DNA of 5,763 bases from an uncultured Clostridia bacterium. GTDB taxonomy: Bacteria > Bacillota > Clostridia > Oscillospirales > Ruminococcaceae. The position numbers and the translations under genes are program-made. The stretch lies in NCBI GenBank assembly GCA_947302065.1, contig CAMYUO010000143.1, forward strand, positions 1-5,763. Direction: 5' to 3'. The notes beneath the pieces were generated by a model. It did not search any database and had not been told where the DNA came from. It worked only from the letters and a program-made list of their open reading frames with translations. Below, in pieces: positions 1 to 4,470 of this stretch; position 1 is the stretch's first letter, and each line of letters starts with the position of its first letter.

Positions 1-508
1 TGAAGTTATCGAGGTTGAACATTGGCTTGTAAGTTCTCAGATAAGCCTCAAAGCCGTCCTCGTGACGATAGCTGCCGTCGAACGGTTTTGGCAGACCCAT
101 GTGCTCAAAATCGTTGTTTGTGCCGTCCTGCGGAAAACTGTAAAAGTAGAAATCGGGATCGTCATAGTTGAAACCCGGCACTCTCAGCTCCTCACGCTCC
201 CAGAACTCGTTGCCGACTGCATCCATATCGTCATAGACATGTTCGAGGAACTGATCGTTGATATACCTGATATTGCTCTGTATCTTCTTTTCAGCCTCGT
301 TGATCCGCTTTTCAAGATAGGCTGCTATCTGACCGTTGGTGCAGCCGCCTGCGGCTTTGTCCATTTCGTACACGCTGTCCCACTCGTCTCTTATATCGGA
401 GCAATCGACATTGAATCCGATCTGGTCGTCCTTATACAGCCCGATATAGCCGAAATCAAAAGTTCCCTTTACCTTGAACTGTCCGTCATCAACATATACA
501 TTTACCAT
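1..508 (-). CDS. Hypothetical acidic protein, N-terminal part (runs off left edge)
   Basis: An open frame of 169 codons runs leftward from ATG at 508-506 to the window edge with no stop, so the C-terminus is missing. A strong Shine-Dalgarno sequence (AGGAGGAA, complement of 514-521) sits 5 nt before the ATG, which fixes the start. The protein begins MVNVYVDDGQFKVKG and is rich in Asp, Glu, Tyr and Phe. A charged, probably helical stretch lies at about residues 60-85 (AYLEKRINEAEKKIQ), followed by an aromatic and acidic part (residues ~108-130, including NYDDPDFYFYSFPQDG). There is no signal peptide or membrane segment, so it is probably cytoplasmic. I do not recognise the family and assign no function. 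A long plus-strand frame over the same bases (62-580) is its antisense shadow: it lacks a ribosome binding site and overruns this gene's start. The gene is divergent from everything to its right. Confidence 0.85.
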   Translation of the reverse strand, partial: MVNVYVDDGQFKVKGTFDFGYIGLYKDDQIGFNVDCSDIRDEWDSVYEMDKAAGGCTNGQIAAYLEKRINEAEKKIQSNIRYINDQFLEHVYDDMDAVGNEFWEREELRVPGFNYDDPDFYFYSFPQDGTNNDFEHMGLPKPFDGSYRHEDGFEAYLRTYKPMFNLDNF

Positions 509-722
509 AACTGTTCCTCCTATGTATCCGTCATTTTCGCAGCGGCTCTCTTTCCCCTGCATACAATAGTCACACAATAGCGGCAAAATTCCCGATTTTT
601 CTGAAGAAAATGATCACAGCTGTTGCCTTGCACAAACGTCAGACCGCAGCAGGCAGTTTGATTTATAGCTATTGCACAAGAATACAGCGGTATTTTTTAT
701 ATAATACCACATTTTATTTTGA
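509..722. other. Intergenic region between divergent genes
   Basis: No supportable coding sequence is present. The stretch holds the 5' region of the minus-strand gene and an AT-rich inverted repeat, GGTATT (689-694) / AATACC (703-708), with an 8-nt loop. That repeat could be a weak terminator or a binding site. A TATAAT at 700-705 lies within it, but has no -35 hexamer at proper spacing. Confidence 0.6.
563..580 (-). promoter_or_regulatory. Direct repeat ACAATAG x2 upstream of the acidic-protein gene (candidate operator)
   Basis: The heptamer ACAATAG occurs at 563-569 and again at 574-580, exactly 11 bp apart (CTATTGT-N4-CTATTGT on the minus strand). It lies 55-72 bp upstream of the minus-strand gene starting at 508. 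A weak promoter could overlap it on the minus strand (TTGCCG, complement of 581-586, then 17 nt, then TATGCA, complement of 558-563). One-turn spacing suits a direct-repeat-binding regulator, but the evidence is only the repeat itself. Confidence 0.2.
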
Positions 723-751
723 TTGACAATACTGATATAATACGCTATAAT
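723..751 (+). promoter_or_regulatory. Perfect-consensus sigma-A promoter upstream of the OPT remnant
   Basis: TTGACA at 723-728 and TATAAT at 746-751 are separated by exactly 17 nt, matching the vegetative consensus at all 12 positions. Transcription would begin near 758, leaving a ~44-nt leader before the ATG at 802. A second TATAAT at 736-741 lies too close to this -35 to use it. The promoter appears intact although the gene it serves is truncated. Confidence 0.85.
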
Positions 752-753
752 AA

Positions 754-771
754 AATTGACAATAATCAATT
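754..771. promoter_or_regulatory. Inverted repeat at the predicted start site (candidate operator)
   Basis: AATTGA (754-759) and TCAATT (766-771) form perfect 6-bp arms around a 6-bp centre (CAATAA). The dyad straddles the transcription start predicted from the 723-751 promoter, a usual place for a repressor site. No regulator gene is adjacent, and short AT-rich dyads can arise by chance. Confidence 0.25.
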
Positions 772-801
772 ATCGCCAAGTTCACATTCGACAGGGAGGT
801 A

Positions 802-933
802 ATGGATATGGCAGAAAAAAAGGAAGAATTCAAGCCGTATATCCCCGCCGATAAGATAACGCCTGAATTCACGGCAACATCGGTCATTGTCGGTGTTATA
901 CTCGCCATTGTTTTCGGTGAGACGCCGATATGA
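802..933 (+). pseudogene. Truncated N-terminus of an OPT-family oligopeptide transporter
   Basis: A 43-codon frame starts at ATG 802 (in-frame ATG also at 808), with ribosome binding site GGGAGGT at 794-800, and ends at TGA 931-933. The peptide has a charged N-terminus (MDMAEKKEEF), then KPYIPADKITPEFT, then the start of a hydrophobic segment (SVIVGVILAIVFG, residues 27-39). From memory of the family this matches the opening of Clostridial OPT/YSL transporters, in which roughly 600 residues and a dozen or more membrane segments should follow. Here homology stops after VFG: the next residues (ETPI) lead to a stop, and the DNA belongs to a different gene fragment. The promoter and ribosome binding site survive, so a short single-span peptide could still be made. 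I call it a remnant; it could instead be a retained small membrane protein. The OPT call rests on recognition, not a database search. Confidence 0.7.
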
Positions 934-1024
934 CAGCGCCATGACAACGGACAGCTGGATATCAAGCGCTGATGAAAAGCTTTATTACGGCAAAAACAAC
1001 GGCAAAGATCAGGTCGTGCTCTGA
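914..1024 (+). pseudogene. C-terminal fragment of a GGDEF (diguanylate cyclase-type) protein
   Basis: In the frame ending at TGA 1022-1024, shifted relative to the transporter remnant, the DNA encodes VRRRYDSAMTTDSWIS followed by SADEKLYYGKNNGKDQVVL. This is the characteristic end of GGDEF domains: a Trp-Ile pair, then A-D-x-x-L-Y-x-x-K-x-x-G-(K/R)-(D/N)-x-V, then the C-terminus. The catalytic GG(D/E)EF motif and all upstream sequence are absent, so it cannot be a cyclase. An in-frame ATG at 941 could open a 27-codon frame, but no ribosome binding site precedes it. The fragment differs from the end of the intact GGDEF protein downstream (CDKALYFSKSKGKNRYSFY), so it is not a simple duplicate of that gene. 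It abuts the transporter remnant at about 914-920 and is followed 16 nt later by a terminator, probably the original terminator of the lost gene. Confidence 0.72.
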
Positions 1025-1040
1025 TGCTCTATACACTATG

Positions 1041-1070
1041 CGGCACCCGTTTATGACGGGTGCTGTTTTT
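1041..1070 (+). terminator. Intrinsic terminator after the GGDEF fragment
   Basis: GCACCCGT (1043-1050) pairs perfectly with ACGGGTGC (1056-1063) around the loop TTATG. Two more pairs (C-G and G-U) extend the base to 1041 and 1065. A run of five T follows at 1066-1070. It ends transcription of the remnant at 802-1024. Confidence 0.88.
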
Positions 1071-1275
1071 GTTGGTCTTGTGTTTTATCGGTAAAAAAGA
1101 ATTGTCCGTTCAGTGTTTGATATTTATGCGTATCACCTGCATTTCGTATCGTTTTTGTTCTTGTTTCAACTGCTCATTCTTTTTTCTCAGCTACATATTA
1201 GCACAACGATATTTGCAACTTCTTTGCAGATGTCATACATCATTTTTTATGAAAAGTCTGTTTCCTGCAAGGGTA

Positions 1276-1304
1276 TTGCAAGGCTCGGTATGATAATATG
1301 TAAT
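1276..1304 (+). promoter_or_regulatory. Possible promoter for a short transcript
   Basis: TTGCAA at 1276-1281 (4 of 6 consensus positions), 17 nt of spacer, then TGTAAT at 1299-1304 (5 of 6). It would start transcription near 1311, about 75 nt before the terminator at 1356-1386. Moderate match only. Confidence 0.3.
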
Positions 1305-1310
1305 CACAGC

Positions 1311-1386
1311 AAGAGGAAACAACACAAACGAAAAAGGAGGAAACACAAAATAATAAAGTGTCTGTACACCGTGCAGGCGCTTTTTT
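1311..1386 (+). ncRNA. Candidate ~75-nt small RNA ending in an intrinsic terminator
   Basis: Between the possible promoter at 1276-1304 and the terminator at 1356-1386 lies a purine- and A-rich, apparently unstructured segment with no usable start codon. It carries an imperfect direct repeat: GAGGAAAC at 1313-1320 and again at 1337-1344, each soon followed by ACAAA. The second copy is part of a full Shine-Dalgarno-like AAAGGAGG (1333-1340), but no ATG, GTG or TTG lies at working distance from it. Such a layout could be a small regulatory RNA exposing GGA or anti-SD-pairing sites, an attenuated leader, or remains of a lost gene. No known RNA family was recognised. Confidence 0.25.
1356..1386 (+). 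terminator. Intrinsic terminator with no obvious upstream gene
   Basis: AAGTGTCTGTAC (1356-1367) pairs along all 12 positions with GTGCAGGCGCTT (1371-1382), using three G-U pairs, around the loop ACC. The T-run spans 1381-1386. It is a convincing rho-independent terminator on the plus strand, although no protein gene ends just before it. It also shields the cyclase operon from upstream read-through. Confidence 0.8.
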
Positions 1387-1478
1387 CATGCTTAAACAGC
1401 TTGGCATTACCACATGGAAAAGCAAAATATAACGGCACGGAAATCGCTCAGTTTACAGGTCTGCATGGCAGCTGAGTA

Positions 1479-1507
1479 TTGACAATGCACAACTGTTGTG
1501 GTATAAT
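1479..1507 (+). promoter_or_regulatory. Perfect-consensus promoter of the cyclase/binding-protein operon
   Basis: TTGACA (1479-1484) and TATAAT (1502-1507) are 17 nt apart and match sigma-A consensus fully. TGG directly before the -10 hexamer (1499-1501) also gives the extended -10 TGn motif. Transcription should start near 1514, leaving a ~60-nt leader before the ATG at 1576. A promoter this strong would normally need a repressor to be controlled; see the dyad at 1488-1500. Confidence 0.88.
1488..1500. promoter_or_regulatory. 13-bp dyad inside the promoter spacer (candidate repressor operator)
   Basis: CACAAC (1488-1493) and GTTGTG (1495-1500) are perfect 6-bp inverted repeats around a single T. 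The dyad fills the spacer between -35 and -10 and overlaps the extended -10 TG. A repressor bound here would block RNA polymerase. The cognate regulator is not identifiable in this window. Confidence 0.4.
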
Positions 1508-1558
1508 TTCAGTAACAAATAAACACTTTATTAATCATATGATTTCCGAGTATCTGTG

Positions 1559-1566
1559 AAAGGAGG
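1559..1566 (+). promoter_or_regulatory. Ribosome binding site that decides the cyclase start
   Basis: AAAGGAGG ends at 1566, directly against an in-frame ATG at 1567, which leaves no room for initiation there. The next in-frame ATG, at 1576, is 9 nt downstream, an optimal distance. The gene is therefore annotated from 1576, three codons shorter than the longest frame. The GTG at 1573 is a less likely alternative. Confidence 0.8.
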
Positions 1567-1575
1567 ATGGGCGTG

Positions 1576-3054
1576 ATGAATCAGAAAAAGAGCATCAAGA
1601 ATATACGCATCATACAGATATCTATGATAATCGGCTACGCTGTTATCGTTATCTCGACAGCACTGATCATCACTGCACTTGCGCTGAAAAAGACCGATTC
1701 GCTGATGAAAAACAAGGTCACCTCGCTTACATCTTCGCTGAACGTTCAGATGAAACTCAATCTTGAAAGCTATATGTCCCGTATGGAAACTATCGCAACA
1801 CTTGCATTCGGTGACGAGCTTTCATACAAATACGATGCGACCGACCCGAACAACGACGAATATGAAGCTATCAACATAGAAAAATCGCTTACCGACAAGC
1901 TGTACAGCCTTTGTATAATGGAGAACTTTGTTGATTACGGCATCGTTTACCGCAACAACAGGACTGTCGGCAAGATCTCGAATGCGACCTCTTCCCTTTT
2001 CGGCGACAAGCTGTTCACAGAGCTTGGCAAGATGATAAACAACCCCAACAGTAACGACGGCTGGTTCACAGGCTACGAGAATAATTATAAGCGTATCTAT
2101 TATGTAAAGTCGGTGCACGACAATGCCCTGCTTTTCATATCGTTTTATTCGGACGAGCTAAACGAGGTCTTTGACAACCCCGAAACTCTGTCTGATATCG
2201 ATCAGGATTACAACACGATATACTCAAAGAATCATTCGGAGACAGGTTCACCTCTGCCGGAAGAGATACGCTCACGTATCGAGGGACACTATTCCGCATC
2301 GCTGATCGACAACGATTATCTGGTGTCTGTAAACAAATGCGGCAGCTGGTATGTTGTGTGCTCTATCCCGACAAAGATAATCCTCAACGAAAAGACCGAA
2401 ATAACAAACTATATGATCCTGACAGGTGTGATAGCTGCTCTTGTCGCCGTACTTGTAGGCTCTTATCTGAGCTATCTGCTGATAAAGCCTGTCAAGGCTC
2501 TCGTCAACGACCTTGAAAACAAAGCAAGCACCGACCGTCTGACAGGGATAAACAACAAGCTCGCTTTTGAAGAGCTTTCGGGCAGCTGCATCGACAACAC
2601 ACCGAAGCGTGAACACAAGGCGCTTATCATTCTTGACCTTGACGATTTCAAATCGGTCAATGACAATTTCGGTCATGCCGCAGGCGACGAGCTGCTCAAG
2701 GAGATAGGCGACATACTCAGGACGGTGGTCTCAAAGGACGATTATATCGGCCGTATCGGCGGCGATGAGTTCTGCGTGCTCGTGAACACCAAGCTCAGCA
2801 GCACGGACGAGCTGCGTGAATATGCGGCTGACAAGTGCGTAGAGTTGGAAGTGAGACTGCGCAGCTGCAAGTTCACAACAGAGCACGATGCAAGTATATC
2901 GTCAAGCATCGGCATCGCACTGTTCCCAGAGGACGGAAGCGATTTCAGCGAGCTTTACAAAGCCTGCGATAAGGCACTTTATTTCTCAAAGAGCAAAGGC
3001 AAAAACAGATATTCGTTCTATAAGCCCGAAATGGAAAGTGAGGGAGATAAATGA
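1576..3054 (+). CDS. Membrane-bound sensor diguanylate cyclase (Cache-like sensor + GGDEF)
   Basis: This 492-residue protein should make cyclic di-GMP from two GTP. A short cationic N-terminus precedes membrane helix 1 (about residues 15-37). An extracytoplasmic domain (about 38-278) follows; its long first helix and a final segment YLVSVNKCGSWYVVCSIP suggest a double-Cache-type fold, inferred from pattern only. Membrane helix 2 lies at about 279-303 and a short linker leads to the GGDEF domain (about 317-483). That domain shows DRLTGINNKLAFEE at 320-333, LDLDDFKSVND at 353-363 (metal-binding Asp354, substrate-binding Asn362), an intact GGDEF signature at 395-399 and a typical tail with ALYFSKSKGKNRY at 467-479. 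The upstream inhibitory I-site (RxxD) reads S386-K-D-D389, so the Arg is missing and product inhibition through it is unlikely. There is no EAL or HD-GYP domain. The stop overlaps the next gene's start (ATGA), indicating translational coupling to the solute-binding lipoprotein, a plausible partner of its outer domain. Confidence 0.93.
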   Translation: MNQKKSIKNIRIIQISMIIGYAVIVISTALIITALALKKTDSLMKNKVTSLTSSLNVQMKLNLESYMSRMETIATLAFGDELSYKYDATDPNNDEYEAINIEKSLTDKLYSLCIMENFVDYGIVYRNNRTVGKISNATSSLFGDKLFTELGKMINNPNSNDGWFTGYENNYKRIYYVKSVHDNALLFISFYSDELNEVFDNPETLSDIDQDYNTIYSKNHSETGSPLPEEIRSRIEGHYSASLIDNDYLVSVNKCGSWYVVCSIPTKIILNEKTEITNYMILTGVIAALVAVLVGSYLSYLLIKPVKALVNDLENKASTDRLTGINNKLAFEELSGSCIDNTPKREHKALIILDLDDFKSVNDNFGHAAGDELLKEIGDILRTVVSKDDYIGRIGGDEFCVLVNTKLSSTDELREYAADKCVELEVRLRSCKFTTEHDASISSSIGIALFPEDGSDFSELYKACDKALYFSKSKGKNRYSFYKPEMESEGDK

Positions 3055-4316
3055 AGCGAAAACTGTTAGCACTGCTTACCGCAGCAAGTATGCTTTTTCT
3101 CACCTCATGTTCTGATAAGAGCGTAGTCGTCGAGCAAAAGGCTCAGACGCAGATAACGCTTTCGTGGTGGGGAAATGACACCAGAAACGAGTACACGCTC
3201 GAGGCGGTAAAGAAATTTGAAGAGCTGCACCCCGATATAAAAGTCAAGTGCAGCTATTCCGAATGGTCGGGTTATGAAGCAAGAAATCAGGTGCGGATGA
3301 TATCGGGCACAGAGACAGACGTTATGCAGATAAACGTCGGCTGGCTCTCGCAGTATTCCGCAGACGGCAAAGGCTATTATGATATAGAACTGCTCTCAGA
3401 CACAGTTGACCTTTCCAACTTTTCAGATGAGATGCTCGCTTACGGTCGGCGCAGCGGCGTTCTCAATGCGATACCTATTGCTATGAACGCTGAAACAGTT
3501 TACATAAACCGCACCGTCTATGACAAGTACGGCCTGTCGGTGCCAAAGACGTGGGACGACTTTTTCAGCGCAGCAAAGGTGATGAAAAAAGACGGAGTAT
3601 ATCCGCTCGCAGGTGCAGAAAAAAGCATCTGGCTCTACTGTATCACATACGCCGAGCAGGTCACGGGCAAAAAGTTCCTCACTGACGACAGCAAGATCGG
3701 CTTTGACACCGCCGATCTGAAGATAATGATAGAGTTCTATAACAAGCTCGTCAAAGAGGGAGTTATCCCGAAAGTCGAGGATTTCCAGCGTTTCAATATC
3801 GACAACGGAAAATATGCCGGCGTTATCGCCTGGGTCAGCGATGCGATTAATTATTTCAAGGAGCCGCTGGCAAAAGGTCAGGACATCATCGCTGCCGATT
3901 ACACGACACTATCGGGCAAACAAAGCGGTGAGGGCTGGTATGCAAAGCCAGCCACACTGTATGCGATAAGCAAGAACACTCAGCACCCGAAAGAAGCGGC
4001 AATGCTGCTCGATTTTATGCTCAACAGCTCGCAGTGGACAGAGCTGCAGGGACTTGACAAGGGCATACCCGTGAGCAGCGCTGCAAGATCATATCTTGAC
4101 AAAAACAACAAACTATCCGGTCTGCAGTACGAAGCATCTCTTGTCATGGAAAACAACGACAAGATCAGCCGTATGGATCCGATAGTCGAGGACGCCAAGA
4201 TGTTCAATTCGTTCACCAATGCATGCAATCTGCTGCTGTTCGGGAAAAAGAACGCTGATGAAGCGGCAAAGGAGCTTTGCAAAAATCTCGAAAGTGCAGG
4301 CTACAAGTTCACCTAA
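3051..4316 (+). CDS. ABC-type solute-binding lipoprotein (sugar-binding family 1), orphan of its transporter
   Basis: This 421-residue lipoprotein starts with a type II signal peptide: positive MKRK, a hydrophobic core, and lipobox LTSC with the lipidated Cys at residue 20. The mature protein fits the extracellular solute-binding family 1 (CUT1 carbohydrate ABC systems) in length and motifs. These include LSWWGND at 37-43, then AVKKFEELHPDIKVK, the conserved NRTVYDKYGLSVPKTWDDF segment, and near the C-terminus GWYAKPATLYAISKNTQHPKEAAMLLDFML. The ligand is probably a sugar or oligosaccharide but cannot be read from sequence. The ATG overlaps the cyclase stop by 4 nt, with GGGAG about 5 nt upstream. 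A terminator begins 12 nt after the stop, so no permease or ATPase gene is co-transcribed. Either it serves transporter subunits encoded elsewhere or, as the operon suggests, it acts as ligand-binding partner for the cyclase's outer domain. The family call is firm; the sensory role is inference. Confidence 0.92.
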   Translation: MKRKLLALLTAASMLFLTSCSDKSVVVEQKAQTQITLSWWGNDTRNEYTLEAVKKFEELHPDIKVKCSYSEWSGYEARNQVRMISGTETDVMQINVGWLSQYSADGKGYYDIELLSDTVDLSNFSDEMLAYGRRSGVLNAIPIAMNAETVYINRTVYDKYGLSVPKTWDDFFSAAKVMKKDGVYPLAGAEKSIWLYCITYAEQVTGKKFLTDDSKIGFDTADLKIMIEFYNKLVKEGVIPKVEDFQRFNIDNGKYAGVIAWVSDAINYFKEPLAKGQDIIAADYTTLSGKQSGEGWYAKPATLYAISKNTQHPKEAAMLLDFMLNSSQWTELQGLDKGIPVSSAARSYLDKNNKLSGLQYEASLVMENNDKISRMDPIVEDAKMFNSFTNACNLLLFGKKNADEAAKELCKNLESAGYKFT

Positions 4317-4328
4317 AACACAAAACTC

Positions 4329-4358
4329 AGCGCTCACCTTCTGCGTGGGCGCTTTTTT
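4329..4358 (+). terminator. Intrinsic terminator of the cyclase/binding-protein operon
   Basis: AGCGCTCAC (4329-4337) pairs with GTGGGCGCT (4345-4353) through nine pairs including one G-U, around a 7-nt loop. Six T follow at 4353-4358. It lies 12 nt after the binding-protein stop and separates this operon from the two-component genes. Confidence 0.9.
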
Positions 4359-4366
4359 CGTGTACA

Positions 4367-4386
4367 GCACTTGAAAGTGCGGGCAC
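4367..4386. promoter_or_regulatory. GCAC/GTGC inverted repeats over the -35 region (candidate operator)
   Basis: GCACTT (4367-4372) and AAGTGC (4375-4380) are inverted around GA, with the -35 hexamer TTGAAA inside. A third half-site, GCAC at 4383-4386, pairs equally well with the middle GTGC (4377-4380). Overlap with -35 and spacer suits a regulator that competes with polymerase. The first pair could also form a small RNA hairpin, but it lies upstream of the predicted start. Confidence 0.3.
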
Positions 4387-4399
4387 GAAGAGGTATACT
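4371..4399 (+). promoter_or_regulatory. Promoter of the two-component operon
   Basis: TTGAAA (4371-4376) and TATACT (4394-4399), 17 nt apart, each match 5 of 6 consensus positions. Transcription would start near 4406, leaving a ~65-nt leader. Another TATACT at 4450-4455 is too close to the ribosome binding site to give a leadered mRNA, so the upstream pair is preferred. Confidence 0.65.
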
Positions 4400-4419
4400 A
4401 TTATTGGTCAGATTTTTGC

Positions 4420-4447
4420 TAACCAAAAACTAATAAACATCTGTTAA
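4420..4447 (-). promoter_or_regulatory. Three 6-mers at 11-bp spacing in the regulator leader (Pho-box-like)
   Basis: Read on the minus strand, TTAACA (complement of 4442-4447), TTATTA (4431-4436) and TGGTTA (4420-4425) are separated by 5 bp each, giving an 11-bp period. OmpR/PhoB-family regulators bind direct repeats of this spacing, and the first hexamer equals the known Bacillus PhoP repeat unit. Lying between the predicted start and the response-regulator gene, the site could mediate autoregulation by that regulator. The repeats are AT-rich and the third is weak. Confidence 0.3.
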
Positions 4448-4470
4448 GATATACTATGGGGGTGTCGTAT

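Larger units (their letters stand above)
1071..1478. other. Long non-coding stretch between the remnant and the cyclase operon
   Basis: No frame here has a ribosome binding site, recognisable protein or sensible composition. The plus strand of about 1100-1260 is pyrimidine-rich and its frames read as low-complexity Leu/Phe/Ser sequence. On the minus strand, two short overlapping frames (1243-1187 and 1190-1110) read as a hydrophobic peptide and then a Lys/Glu/Gln-rich coiled-coil-like peptide; they may be debris of a small gene or chance. Positions 1276-1386 hold a possible promoter and a clear terminator. A 14-codon frame at 1388-1432 (MLKQLGITTWKSKI) has no ribosome binding site. GCTCAG (1446-1451) and CTGAGT (1472-1477), enclosing CTGC-ATG-GCAG, form a nested dyad just before the cyclase promoter. 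Confidence 0.6.

Noticed and set aside
62..580. 172-residue plus-strand frame
   Set aside because: It is antisense to the minus-strand gene starting at 508, which has a proper ribosome binding site and sensible protein composition. This frame has no ribosome binding site and runs through the other gene's leader.
1388..1432. 14-codon frame MLKQLGITTWKSKI as a leader peptide
   Set aside because: The nearest Shine-Dalgarno is ~47 nt upstream and before a terminator; no regulatory codon pattern is seen.
1113..1475. 120-residue plus-strand frame, and the shorter frame at 1060-1293
   Set aside because: No ribosome binding site, low-complexity Leu/Phe/Ser then Lys/Arg sequence, and they run through clear terminators (1356-1386 for the longer, 1041-1070 for the shorter).
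1567..1575. ATG at 1567 as the cyclase start
   Set aside because: It directly abuts the AAAGGAGG ribosome binding site with no spacing; ATG 1576 is ideally placed.
1508..1575. Cyclic di-GMP riboswitch in the cyclase leader
   Set aside because: The ~60-nt leader lacks the conserved GEMM-type elements and has no stable stem structure.
4450..4455. TATACT as a -10 box for the two-component operon
   Set aside because: Transcription would begin about at or after the ribosome binding site, and no good -35 lies 17 nt upstream.
4456..4470. ATG at 4456 as the response-regulator start
   Set aside because: It overlaps the G-rich ribosome binding site, and the five extra residues precede the normal family start at ATG 4471.
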